This document shows positions 43,138 to 51,910 of a DNA stretch of 64,000 nt, piece by piece. The DNA is from Nitrospirota bacterium (lineage in GTDB: Bacteria > Nitrospirota > Nitrospiria > Nitrospirales > Nitrospiraceae). Each line of letters begins with the position of its first letter. The stretch's first letter is position 1. Under the pieces are notes generated by a model. It made no database searches and was not told the DNA's origin. It saw nothing but the letters and a program-made list of their open reading frames with translations. The stretch spans positions 1-64,000 of the forward strand of contig JAPLLG010000005.1 of assembly GCA_026387665.1 (NCBI GenBank), given 5' to 3'. The translations under genes and the position numbers were made by a program.

Positions 43138-44932
43138 ATTTCAGAGCTTGAGCGACATAGCTAGGGCACGAACTTGTTCCAGACTCCGCAAGGATACTAG
43201 AGAGACGCTGGGCAACGCGCCCTTTGCCCACATGCTCGATGTCATTGAGAAATGATTCGACGTCAAAAGATTTTAGATCTTTGGCCCAGCCCTTTACCCT
43301 TTTCTTCATTGCCTCATTTGTACTGACATCATCCATCACTTTAGACAACTCATCTTTTAGACCGGACTTGAACAAGTCCACCTCAAAGGTATGGGAGCCC
43401 ATGAATATTCCGTTTTTCGAGGCCATCTTCAGCAACGATTCAAAATCATTCTTCCCGTAGGTCTTCTCATCAAGCAATGCTCTCATCATCTCGTTCACAA
43501 CACGCCCTGGACCAAGAGGCTCCTTGGGAGTACCATCATCTTTCGGCTTTCGAGGATCAAAATCAGTCAATGCCACGACAGGCATATCCAAATTTTTCAG
43601 GCCCAATAGCGTGAGATATGGATAGAAGTTAGTCCCTGAAATCGAACAGACGGAAATACCAAGCTCATCAAGGTCGTAGCCTTGGTTTTTTGCCAACACG
43701 GGAACTAGAAACTTTTCGGCATCACCCTCTACCAAGATCACACCTTTGGCAAAAAGGAGTTCACCTCGATTTACATCAATGTACCGCTCGAGGTCTGCCA
43801 CCTCGTCATCCTCTAAGGCAATACAAGCCGTTGATACGGCCTCAGTCGCATTACCCTCTTTATTCAAACGCAAGAGTAGGAAGTCTTCCAGAGGCGTTAC
43901 GCTGGCGATATGAGGCGAATGGGTTGTCATCAAAATCGTTGCAGCATGATCCACATCCTTACCTTCTTCCTCACCACGAACCCGTAGGTAGTTTCGAAAA
44001 ATGAGCCTCTGGAGAGTTGGATGGAGATGTGCCTCCGGCTCCTCAATCGCCAAAAATGTGTGATCGCGGTCTCCATCCTCAACGAGCAGGTCATATTCTA
44101 GACTCTTCAACGCTAGGTACAGCACATTGGCCGAACCAAGACTTGCGTCAGCAATACCACGGCGTCCGCCATCGATGAAAATTCGAAGCGCCCGAACTAA
44201 TTTGGCTGAGTCAGTCGGGGAAAAACGAAGAACCGTTTCCAATGATTGTGCAGAACCGACCATTGCGATGAGTTTCTCCTTGATAGATAGAGCAACTGAT
44301 TTCACTTCTTCTAGCTCGGTCAACTTGTCGGTCGATTTATCGACAGCTTTAGCGAGCTTCTCAAGCTCACCACGATCAATCTCTGCTGCCGCCTTGTCCA
44401 ACAAAGGACGAAGTGGTGAGCGTGTCCACCGAGCGAGATCGCCCTCACAATCTCGAAGTGCTGGCATTAGCTCCATCGGCAAACGCCTGCGCAATTCATA
44501 GCTGATCTGCTTCTCTGGTCGGACCCCGCCATACACCAAGAATTCATAGTCAGCCTCCTTCTTCGGGGCACCAAGCAAAGTTGGCATGGGTTGCCAGACA
44601 TAAGTAAGCTGAGAAACCATTGGCTTTGGATTGATCAAATGCTCTGAAAGAAGTGTGAGCTGACTCTCATCGTCCTCAAAGTCAGCCACATCAACAGAAA
44701 TCGTGATGCGATCATCCTTACCGAGGGGTCTCTCCAATCCATCCCAAAAGTCTTCTTCCCGTAGCCTTCGCGCAGAATCCGGCAATGAAGGGTCAAGAAT
44801 CAAACGTAGCGCGTGTAGTAGGTTTGATTTGCCAATTTTATTTTCACCTACAATGACCGCATGTGTACCAAGCGACACATCCAGCTTGGCAAAGTTCCGA
44901 AAGTTTTGAATCTGAATCCTAGAAATACGCAT
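43109..44932 (-). CDS. gajA: Gabija-like OLD-family ATPase/TOPRIM nuclease
   Basis: The product is 607 aa from ATG 44932 (start of MRISRIQIQNFRNF). An N-terminal ABC-type ATPase has Walker A GENKIGKS (29-36), Walker B FLAIEEPEAHLHPTLQ and the H-loop MTTHSPHIASV. A TOPRIM nuclease domain follows, with ILVEGDAEKFLVPVLA and VVALTDFDPRK acidic sites. This is the architecture of OLD proteins and GajA, an endonuclease restrained by nucleotide and activated during phage infection. It overlaps gajB by 29 bases. A sigma-70-like promoter lies just upstream. Without GajB it could be called a class 2 OLD nuclease; the pair makes Gabija the better call. Confidence 0.87.
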   Translation of the reverse strand: MRISRIQIQNFRNFAKLDVSLGTHAVIVGENKIGKSNLLHALRLILDPSLPDSARRLREEDFWDGLERPLGKDDRITISVDVADFEDDESQLTLLSEHLINPKPMVSQLTYVWQPMPTLLGAPKKEADYEFLVYGGVRPEKQISYELRRRLPMELMPALRDCEGDLARWTRSPLRPLLDKAAAEIDRGELEKLAKAVDKSTDKLTELEEVKSVALSIKEKLIAMVGSAQSLETVLRFSPTDSAKLVRALRIFIDGGRRGIADASLGSANVLYLALKSLEYDLLVEDGDRDHTFLAIEEPEAHLHPTLQRLIFRNYLRVRGEEEGKDVDHAATILMTTHSPHIASVTPLEDFLLLRLNKEGNATEAVSTACIALEDDEVADLERYIDVNRGELLFAKGVILVEGDAEKFLVPVLAKNQGYDLDELGISVCSISGTNFYPYLTLLGLKNLDMPVVALTDFDPRKPKDDGTPKEPLGPGRVVNEMMRALLDEKTYGKNDFESLLKMASKNGIFMGSHTFEVDLFKSGLKDELSKVMDDVSTNEAMKKRVKGWAKDLKSFDVESFLNDIEHVGKGRVAQRLSSILAESGTSSCPSYVAQALKYVYEKCKRD

Positions 44933-44960
44933 AGATGTAACACTCAGAATGGTTTGGCAC

Positions 44961-44989
44961 AGGCTACGACTCGATATCACTAGTGTCAA
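44961..44989 (-). promoter_or_regulatory. Sigma-70 promoter of gajAB
   Basis: A consensus TTGACA (44984-44989) and TAGCCT (44961-44966) are 17 bases apart on the minus strand, about 29 bases before the gajA start codon. Confidence 0.55.
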
Positions 44990-45387
44990 CCCACTAAATA
45001 GGTAGACCGCGATAGCTCGGCTTGGCCCTCGCCAAGCAGTATCCAATGCTCCTTCCAAGCTTGCTCGTCTCTCCCCTCCCCACTAGGGCGAGATGATCCC
45101 TCTTGCGGGTGGCGCTGACATGGGAGCCCAGCCGCCTGCAGCGGGGCCCCACACCGGGCGGGGTGCGAAGCCGGCTGGGCTGGTCAGCGACAGGACCCGC
45201 TCTTTGGACCTTATGGAATTTCTCCCCTCCCCTCTGGAATTCCTCCCCATCCTTCAACTCGTCGCTCGTATCTCGTTGTTCGTCGTTCGCACGGCGCCAC
45301 CAACTCAACTCCCTGTTATCGCTAGTCATTCAATCCACGTGTTCTCATTCTTCAAACCCGGCACAATCCCTGCGATGTCATCTATAT
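44990..45387. other. Intergenic region with no gene seen
   Basis: About 400 bases between divergent gajA and the receiver-protein gene. Open frames run through it in several frames, but none matches a protein. A run of CGTCGCTCGTATCTCGTTG-type direct near-repeats at about 45258-45295 resembles simple dispersed repeats. The promoter of the receiver/efflux operon should be here. Confidence 0.4.
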
Positions 45388-45957
45388 ATGACGACGCATC
45401 CCTCCATCCTCTTGATCGACGACAGCCCAGGCGAACGCGAGCTCTTTCGCCTCGCGCTCGCTCAAACAGGCCTCGACGTCACCCTCTATACCGAACAAGA
45501 CGCCGAGGCTGCGTTCCATTTTTTCGAGACTCAGTGGATGGCACACGCGGCTATCCAGTCCTATTCGTTAAATCATGACCGGTCCCAAGGCGAGGCGGGT
45601 GGCATGGTCTCCACTGCGCGCGTCGAACGAGGGCCTTCTCAGGCCGCGCGTTCCGCGAGCACAGAGACCATGCCACCTGCCTCGCCATCCCTGATTCTTC
45701 TGGACCTAAATCTCTGCAGTCAAAACGGCTGCGACCTACTGAAACGGCTCCGATCCGATGCCCGATTTGCGGCGATCCCCACCCTCATCTTTACCACCTC
45801 CGACGATCCGGCCGATCTTGCGAATTCCTATAGCTGCGGAGCGAACGGTTATGTGATAAAACCAGGCACCTTTGATGAACTTGTCCACTGCATAACGGAC
45901 CTCTGCCGCTACTGGCTCACATGGAACCGCCCGCTAATGGTTGAAACAGCATGCTGA
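45388..45957 (+). CDS. Stand-alone receiver protein with a repeat-derived insertion
   Basis: The product is 189 aa from ATG 45388. It is a CheY/Rcp1-like receiver with the acidic pair D11/D12 (LLIDDSPGE), phospho-acceptor D106 (LILLDLNL), switch threonine in IFTTSDDP and lysine in GYVIKPGTF. In ordinary receivers the phospho-acceptor is near residue 55. Here about 40-50 extra residues separate helix 2 from strand 3. Residues 68-100 of this extra part are encoded by a complete copy of a dispersed hairpin repeat (45589-45686), with the frame kept. There is no DNA-binding domain. The stop overlaps the RND transporter ATG by 7 bases, so it is co-translated with the efflux system. Confidence 0.85.
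   Translation: MTTHPSILLIDDSPGERELFRLALAQTGLDVTLYTEQDAEAAFHFFETQWMAHAAIQSYSLNHDRSQGEAGGMVSTARVERGPSQAARSASTETMPPASPSLILLDLNLCSQNGCDLLKRLRSDARFAAIPTLIFTTSDDPADLANSYSCGANGYVIKPGTFDELVHCITDLCRYWLTWNRPLMVETAC
45589..45686. repeat. 49-nt-core hairpin repeat, copy A, inside a coding region
   Basis: The 49-nt core 45613-45661 (ACTGCGCGCG to GCGAGCA) is bracketed by 23-nt arms at 45589-45611 and 45664-45686 that are complementary except at one position. The core matches copy B (54374-54422) at 45 of 49 positions, while the arms are unrelated in sequence. The element is in frame within the receiver gene. Confidence 0.9.
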
Positions 45958-48900
45958 CCCGCGCTGCCCTCAGGAATCCCTACGCTGTCTTTGCCCTCTG
46001 CATGATCGTGCTCGTGCTCGGAGCCGTCTCCTACCAAAAGATGCGGGTGGACATTTTCCCCGAGATCAAGATCCCGACCATCCTCGTGACGACGTTCTAC
46101 CGGGGCCTGAGCCCCAGCGAGATGGAGGGGGCAATTACGCTCAAGATGGAGCAGCGGTTCGTCGAAGCGAGCTATGTCGAACATATCGAATCCCAGTCGC
46201 TCGCCGGGATGAGCTACATCAAAGTCTTCTTCCAACCTGAGTACAGCATCGATTCGGCCCAATCAGAACTGACCAGCCTGGCCTACAGCATCATCCGCCT
46301 GCTCCCGCCGGGCGTCTATCCTCCGTCCGTCTATAAGTTCGGCGTGGCGAGCCTGCCGGTGGGGCTCCTCTCGATCAGCAGCGACACGCTAGGCGCGAAA
46401 GAAATCCGCGACCTGGCCTATTTCACCGTGCGCCAGCAGATCGCCACCATCCCCGGCATTTCGTTCGGCCCCCCGCTGGGCGGCAAGGTCCGGCAGATCA
46501 CCGTCTTCCTCGACCAGCAACGGATGGTCGCGCGCGACGTCTCCCCCTCGGACGTCGTCAAAGCCATTAACACCCAGAGCGCCATCATCCCGGCCGGCGA
46601 TATCAAGATCGGCGACCTGGACTACTACGTCTATTCGAACAGCCTCATCGAGGCGGTTGAGAAGATCAACGATATCCCGATCAAAATCGTGAACGGCACG
46701 CCGATCTTCGTGCGCGACATCGGCACAGCGGCGGATAGCGCGGCCATTCAAACCTCGATCGTGCGGGTGAACGGGCGCGAGGCCACCTATATCCCCATCA
46801 CCAGACAGGAGGGGGCCAACACGCTGGAGGTGACGGACGGCATCCGCGCGAAGCTCTCGAAGCTGACGGAGATTCCCGCCGGCACGACGGTCAAGTTCAT
46901 CTACGACCAGTCGCTCTATATCCGGCAGGCCATTGCTAATCTGCAAAAAGAAGGGCTCCTGGGGGCTGTGCTGGCCGGCCTGATGATCTATCTCTTCCTC
47001 AGCAGCTTCAAGGCTGCGCTCGTCGTCGGATTGGCGATTCCCCTCTCGCTCACGTCCGCGCTCGTCGCGCTCTATTTGACCGGCCAGAGCGTGAACATCA
47101 TGACCCTCGGCGGGTTGGCGCTCGTAATCGGGACCTTGCTGGACAACAACATCGTGGTGCAGGAAAACCTGCATCGCCATTTGGAAATGGGCAAGGACGG
47201 ACGCTCCGCCGCCGAAGACAGCGCGACCGAGCTGACGCTCCCGATCCTGGTCGCCACGATCTGCATCCTGATCGTCTACCTCCCCATCATGTTCTTCACC
47301 GGCATCATTAAATTCCTCTTCGTGCCGCTGGCCATGACCGTGGCCTTTGCCATGCTGGCCGACTATGCCGTCTCGATGTCCGTCACGCCGGTGCTCCTCG
47401 CCAGTTTTTACCAGAAGGGCCATGGAGGAGACGGCACAAAGGAGAGCTCTGCCTCCAGCGGCTGGTTCCGCTATGTCCTGGCCCTCTATCTCCCGCTCTT
47501 GCGGACCAGCCTGCGCCTCAAGCCGGTCGTGATCGGCCTGGCCCTCCTGGCCCTCCTCGGCACAGCCCTCCTCCTGGTCCCGCTCCTCCACCAGGAGTTC
47601 TTTCCCCGGATCGACGCGGGCAATTTCACCCTGCACATCGTCGCCCCGGAAGGGTCGCGAATTGAAAAGACCACGGCGATTGTGGCGCAGATCGAACAGC
47701 TGGTGCAGGAGACCATCCCCAAGAGCGACCTGGAAGAAGTCATCTCCAACACCGGTCTCTATTTCGGCGATGCGGCCCGTTTCGCCCCCAACACCGGCAG
47801 CCACACGGCCTTTGTGCTGGTCAACCTCGTGACGGGCCACCAAGGGCGCACGGACGACTACATCACGCAGTTGCGCGCCAAACTGCACGATTCCCTGCCA
47901 GGCGTTGAGGTGGCCTTCCAGACCGGCGGCATCATCAGCGACGTGCTGAACTTCGGTCTGCGCGCGCCGATCGACATTCAGGTGAAGGGGCCGACGCTCG
48001 ATATCATCCGGTCGGTGGCGGAAGAGATTCAGCAGAAGGTCGCGCAGGTGCCAAACACGGTGGATGTGCGGATCAAGCAGGGCAAGAGCTATCCGGAGAT
48101 GCACATCGACGTGGACCGGACCAAGGCCGCCTATTACGGCATTACGCAGGAGCGCGTCATCGTGGACGTGATCACCGGCATCAGCTCGAACATTGCCTTG
48201 AGCCCCAACTTCTGGCTCGATCCCAAGACCGGCAATGGCTACTACTTGCTGGCCCAATATCCGGAACAGTCCCTGACCAAGACCGAAGACCTCCTCAACA
48301 CCCCGATCATCGGCGCCCGCACGCAGCTGCGCTCCGCCTCCTCCCTGACCTCGAGTGCGACGAGCGGCTCGACCCAGGCGCTCCAGAACACGCCCTTCGC
48401 CGGACGGCAGCTGGACCTGTCCAGCGGCCTCTATGCGTCGGGAGACGAGCGGCGCGGCCCCCCTGTGCTCCTCCGGGATGTAGCCTCCCTATCCTTCAAG
48501 ACCGGCCCCGATTCCGTGGACCACTACGATCTCTCCCGGATGATCGACGTGCTCATCACGCCGGTCGGCAACGATCTGGGCCACGTCGCGAAAGACATTG
48601 AAGCGGTTCTGGCCACCATCCAGCTCCCGAAGGATGTGACGCTGCAACTCCGCGGCGAGGTGGCCAACATGCGATCCGCCATCGGCAACTTTGCCCTCGC
48701 GCTGCCGCTGGCCGTGCTCTTGATCTATCTCGTGATGGTCGGACTCTTCCGGTCCCTGATCGATCCCTTGATCATCCTGGTGGCAGTGCCGCTCGGCTGG
48801 ATCGGCACCGTCCTCTTGCTGCACCTGACCAATACCTCGGTCAACGTGGAATCCATGATCGGGACCCTCATGATGATGGGCATCGTGGTCTCCAACAGCA

Positions 48901-49220
48901 TTCTCTTGGTGGACTCGGCCAACCGCAGGGTGCGAGCCGGCGCCACCGCGGAGGAAGCCGTCTTCCAAGCCGGCGCCAGCCGCGTCCGCCCGATTCTCAT
49001 GACGGCCCTCGCGACGATTCTGGGATTGCTGCCGCTGGCGATGGGATTCGGCGAAGGGAATGAAACGATGGTCCCCTTGGCCCGCGCCGTCGTCGGGGGC
49101 CTGGCCGTCTCCACCATCATGACGCTGCTCGTCGTGCCGGTGCTGCATAGCCTGGTCCTGACCAATCGTGTGCATGTCGCGCACTCTCCCACACCTCAAG
49201 CCACCTCTGAGGAGATTTGA
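45951..49220 (+). CDS. RND-family efflux transporter permease
   Basis: The product is 1089 aa, the length and layout of AcrB/HAE-type RND pumps: an N-terminal TM helix (NPYAVFALCMIVLVLGAVSY), two large periplasmic loops and twelve TM helices in two repeats. In TM4 the proton-relay region reads IGTLLDNNIVVQEN. One aspartate is kept, but the adjacent position, often a second Asp, is Asn. It exports substrates by proton antiport with the adaptor and TolC-type proteins encoded next. It overlaps the receiver gene by 7 bases and the adaptor by 1 base. Substrate unknown. Confidence 0.92.
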   Translation: MLTRAALRNPYAVFALCMIVLVLGAVSYQKMRVDIFPEIKIPTILVTTFYRGLSPSEMEGAITLKMEQRFVEASYVEHIESQSLAGMSYIKVFFQPEYSIDSAQSELTSLAYSIIRLLPPGVYPPSVYKFGVASLPVGLLSISSDTLGAKEIRDLAYFTVRQQIATIPGISFGPPLGGKVRQITVFLDQQRMVARDVSPSDVVKAINTQSAIIPAGDIKIGDLDYYVYSNSLIEAVEKINDIPIKIVNGTPIFVRDIGTAADSAAIQTSIVRVNGREATYIPITRQEGANTLEVTDGIRAKLSKLTEIPAGTTVKFIYDQSLYIRQAIANLQKEGLLGAVLAGLMIYLFLSSFKAALVVGLAIPLSLTSALVALYLTGQSVNIMTLGGLALVIGTLLDNNIVVQENLHRHLEMGKDGRSAAEDSATELTLPILVATICILIVYLPIMFFTGIIKFLFVPLAMTVAFAMLADYAVSMSVTPVLLASFYQKGHGGDGTKESSASSGWFRYVLALYLPLLRTSLRLKPVVIGLALLALLGTALLLVPLLHQEFFPRIDAGNFTLHIVAPEGSRIEKTTAIVAQIEQLVQETIPKSDLEEVISNTGLYFGDAARFAPNTGSHTAFVLVNLVTGHQGRTDDYITQLRAKLHDSLPGVEVAFQTGGIISDVLNFGLRAPIDIQVKGPTLDIIRSVAEEIQQKVAQVPNTVDVRIKQGKSYPEMHIDVDRTKAAYYGITQERVIVDVITGISSNIALSPNFWLDPKTGNGYYLLAQYPEQSLTKTEDLLNTPIIGARTQLRSASSLTSSATSGSTQALQNTPFAGRQLDLSSGLYASGDERRGPPVLLRDVASLSFKTGPDSVDHYDLSRMIDVLITPVGNDLGHVAKDIEAVLATIQLPKDVTLQLRGEVANMRSAIGNFALALPLAVLLIYLVMVGLFRSLIDPLIILVAVPLGWIGTVLLLHLTNTSVNVESMIGTLMMMGIVVSNSILLVDSANRRVRAGATAEEAVFQAGASRVRPILMTALATILGLLPLAMGFGEGNETMVPLARAVVGGLAVSTIMTLLVVPVLHSLVLTNRVHVAHSPTPQATSEEI

Positions 49221-50485
49221 TGGACGACCTCGACGAACGGACCCCTCTTTCGCCATCCACGCCGCGCCGCTGGCTCATCGCAACTCTAGCGGCGATGACG
49301 GCGCTGTCCATCGGAGGCTATCTCTCCCTTCACGGCACCGGGGAACAGACGACGGCCCTGCCAGGCGACAGCCATCCCTCGTCCTCGCAGGACGCTCCGA
49401 AAGCCGGCGCTCACGATGACAGCCAGCCGGTGGATGCGCAGGTCACGAAACCGACGAGACGGGAGCTGGTCTATACCGTCACCCTTCCGGCGAACATCTC
49501 GCCGCTCTATCAAACGACGCTCTACGCCAAAGTGTCCGGCTATTTGAAATGGATCGGCCCGGATAAAGGCGATCCGGTGAAGAAGGATCAGATCCTGGCC
49601 ATCATCGATGCGCCGGAAGTGGAAGAGCAGTTCCATCAGGCCCTGTCCGACTACCACATCAAGAAGCTGACGTTCGAACGGCTGGCCAAGGTATGGAAAG
49701 AATCGCCGGACGTAATCGCCAAGCAGGATGTCGATGTCGCGGAGGCCTCCGCCCAGGGAGCCAAACATCTCGTAGAGCAACGAATGGCGCTGCGCGACTA
49801 CACGAAGGTGCGCGCGCCCTATGCGGGGATCATCACGGCCCGTTTTGCCGATCCCGGCGCGCTGATCCAGGTCGCCACGGCCTCGTCGGCCGGAGCGATT
49901 CCGCTCTTCACGATCATGGATCTCGATACCGTGCGGGTCTACACCAACGTGCCCCAGGACGACTCTCCCTGGGTGGTGCCGGGCAAGACCAAGGCCACCG
50001 TGATCGTCAAGGGGCTCGACGGACGATCCTTCACCGGCACCGTCACTCGGTCGACTCTCGCGCTCGATCCGTCGACGCGGAGCCTCCTCGTCGAAATCGA
50101 CATCCCGAACAAGGACCATGCGCTCCGCCCTGGCACCTATGTGGAAGTGTCGCTCGGGCTGCGGGAGATTCCCAACGCGCTCGTGCTGCCGCCGCAAGCC
50201 ATCGTCAGCGGGCCAAAAGGCAAGTCTGTGTTCATCGTCGAAGGCGGACGCGCGAAATCGGTGCCGGTGCAAACCGGCATCAGCGACGGCCGCTGGATGG
50301 AGATTACGGAGGGACTGTCGGGCGACGAAAACGTCGTCGTCGTCGGCAAGCGCAGACTGGTGGAAGGGGCCCGCGTGACTCCCGCGCCATTCAATCTGCC
50401 GGACGCCAAGCTCTCGCAACAGAAATTCGAACGGCGGTCACCGGGGAGCAGCCCGGAGGCTCCACCAGCCGCCACCAGTAAATAA
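49220..50485 (+). CDS. RND periplasmic adaptor (membrane fusion protein)
   Basis: The product is 421 aa from ATG 49220, whose A is the last base of the pump stop; GAGGAG lies 6 bases upstream. An N-terminal anchor (RWLIATLAAMTALSIGGYLS) precedes the adaptor domains: a lipoyl-like half (TTLYAKVSGYLKWIGPDKGD), a helical hairpin (QALSDYHIKKLTFERLAKVW), the second lipoyl half (TKVRAPYAGIITARFADPGA), a beta-barrel and a membrane-proximal domain. It links the inner-membrane pump to the outer-membrane channel. A low-complexity stretch follows the anchor. Confidence 0.92.
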   Translation: MDDLDERTPLSPSTPRRWLIATLAAMTALSIGGYLSLHGTGEQTTALPGDSHPSSSQDAPKAGAHDDSQPVDAQVTKPTRRELVYTVTLPANISPLYQTTLYAKVSGYLKWIGPDKGDPVKKDQILAIIDAPEVEEQFHQALSDYHIKKLTFERLAKVWKESPDVIAKQDVDVAEASAQGAKHLVEQRMALRDYTKVRAPYAGIITARFADPGALIQVATASSAGAIPLFTIMDLDTVRVYTNVPQDDSPWVVPGKTKATVIVKGLDGRSFTGTVTRSTLALDPSTRSLLVEIDIPNKDHALRPGTYVEVSLGLREIPNALVLPPQAIVSGPKGKSVFIVEGGRAKSVPVQTGISDGRWMEITEGLSGDENVVVVGKRRLVEGARVTPAPFNLPDAKLSQQKFERRSPGSSPEAPPAATSK

Positions 50486-50527
50486 CCGATGTCGGACCGT
50501 CTCACACCCATCATCAGGAGAACGACC

Positions 50528-51910
50528 ATGACAGCACTCAACACCAGGCTCCTCATCGCGGCAGGTCTCGCGCTCGTCACACTCGGCGCGCTCGATCCTC
50601 ACGCAGGTTTTGCGCAGCCGGCGCAGGACGCTCCGCCAGTCCTGCTACAAGGCAGCTTCCTGGCCCTGCAACAGGCCGTCGATGCGGGACTCAAGAACCA
50701 TCCCCTTGTGCAAGAGGGAGGGGCCAACCTCAAGATGAACGAAGCGCGAACCGAGCAGGCCCGCTCGCTCTACTATCCGCAAGTCTCCGCCAATATGGAT
50801 GCAGCCAATGGGGCAGCCAGGATCAACCCGCGCTTCGTCACGCCGGCCGGCGGCCTGCTGCAACCCAACATGAGCGCCTACTCGACCGGAATCTTAGCGA
50901 GCCAACGGCTCTACGACTTCGGCTACACACAGAACATGGTCCAGGCGTCGGAACTGTCGCAACGGGCCTCCGCGCAGGATGTCGCGGCCCGCCGCGCCCT
51001 CATCGTCGTCAACATCCAACGGACCTACCTCAACAGTTTGAAACGGCGCAAGCTGGTGCAGATCGCCGAAGAGACCGTGCGTGAACGGGGGCTCATCACC
51101 GGCCAGATCGAAACCCTCTACCGCCAACAGTTGAAATCGAAGCTCGACTTCGACCTGGCGCGGCTGGAATTGGTCAATGCGCAGTCGCTGCTGGTGAAGA
51201 GCCGGAACGACCTCAAGTCCAGCTTTGCCGACATCAATCGCGCGATGGGTGTCGTCGGCGCGGCGGACTATGTGCTGGAGGATGTCTCGGTGGAAGTGCG
51301 CGTGCCGCGCGAACTCCCCTCGTTGATCGCCGACAGTTTGACCCATCCGGAACTGCAACGGGCCAAAGAACAGAGCGCCTCGGCGGAAGCCAAGCTCCGG
51401 GCCATGAAGAAGCAGTACCTCCCGACGATTTCCGCCATCGCCAGCGGCGGCCAATACGACACCTTCGACTCCAGCCGGAACGTCACGACCGGCGGCTGGT
51501 GGGCCGGCGGCGCCTCGGTCTCCATGCCGATCTTCACGGGGTTCATGATCGAAAACCAGGTGCGCGAAGCGAGCGCGCAACAGGTGGCGGCCCAGTCCGT
51601 CAGCCTCAGCATCGAACAGGCCCTGACGCAACAGGTCACGAATGCCTACCTCGACACCCTCACCTTCGCGCAACAGATCACGTTGTCAGAAGAACAGGTA
51701 AAAACCTCGCTGGAAGCGCTGCACCTCGCGAAGCAGCGCTATAAGCTCGGTCTCGGTACGGTGGTGGAAGTGACGCAATCGGAAGTCGCCGTCACGGGAG
51801 CGCAGACCAGGCTGGCGGAAGCGCAATACGATTACAAGATCGCGGAAGTCACCCTCGCCTATGCAGCGGGAAGACGGAGCCAGCTGGAGATCGACTCAGC
51901 GCTGCACTAG
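50528..51910 (+). CDS. TolC-family outer-membrane efflux channel
   Basis: The product is 460 aa from ATG 50528, with AGGAGA 7 bases upstream. The signal peptide ends AGFAQ. Two structural repeats typical of outer-membrane efflux proteins are visible, each with long helices (LKMNEARTEQARSLYYPQVS, AKLRAMKKQYLPTISAIASG) and strand pairs. It forms the trimeric exit duct of the RND system encoded by the two upstream genes. Its last 15 bases overlap tail to tail with the convergent lipoprotein gene. Confidence 0.92.
   Translation: MTALNTRLLIAAGLALVTLGALDPHAGFAQPAQDAPPVLLQGSFLALQQAVDAGLKNHPLVQEGGANLKMNEARTEQARSLYYPQVSANMDAANGAARINPRFVTPAGGLLQPNMSAYSTGILASQRLYDFGYTQNMVQASELSQRASAQDVAARRALIVVNIQRTYLNSLKRRKLVQIAEETVRERGLITGQIETLYRQQLKSKLDFDLARLELVNAQSLLVKSRNDLKSSFADINRAMGVVGAADYVLEDVSVEVRVPRELPSLIADSLTHPELQRAKEQSASAEAKLRAMKKQYLPTISAIASGGQYDTFDSSRNVTTGGWWAGGASVSMPIFTGFMIENQVREASAQQVAAQSVSLSIEQALTQQVTNAYLDTLTFAQQITLSEEQVKTSLEALHLAKQRYKLGLGTVVEVTQSEVAVTGAQTRLAEAQYDYKIAEVTLAYAAGRRSQLEIDSALH

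Noticed and set aside
46389-48257. 622-residue minus-strand frame opposite the RND pump
   Set aside because: Very rich in His, Asp, Glu and Arg, as expected for the complement of a GC-rich membrane-protein gene. No domain is recognisable.
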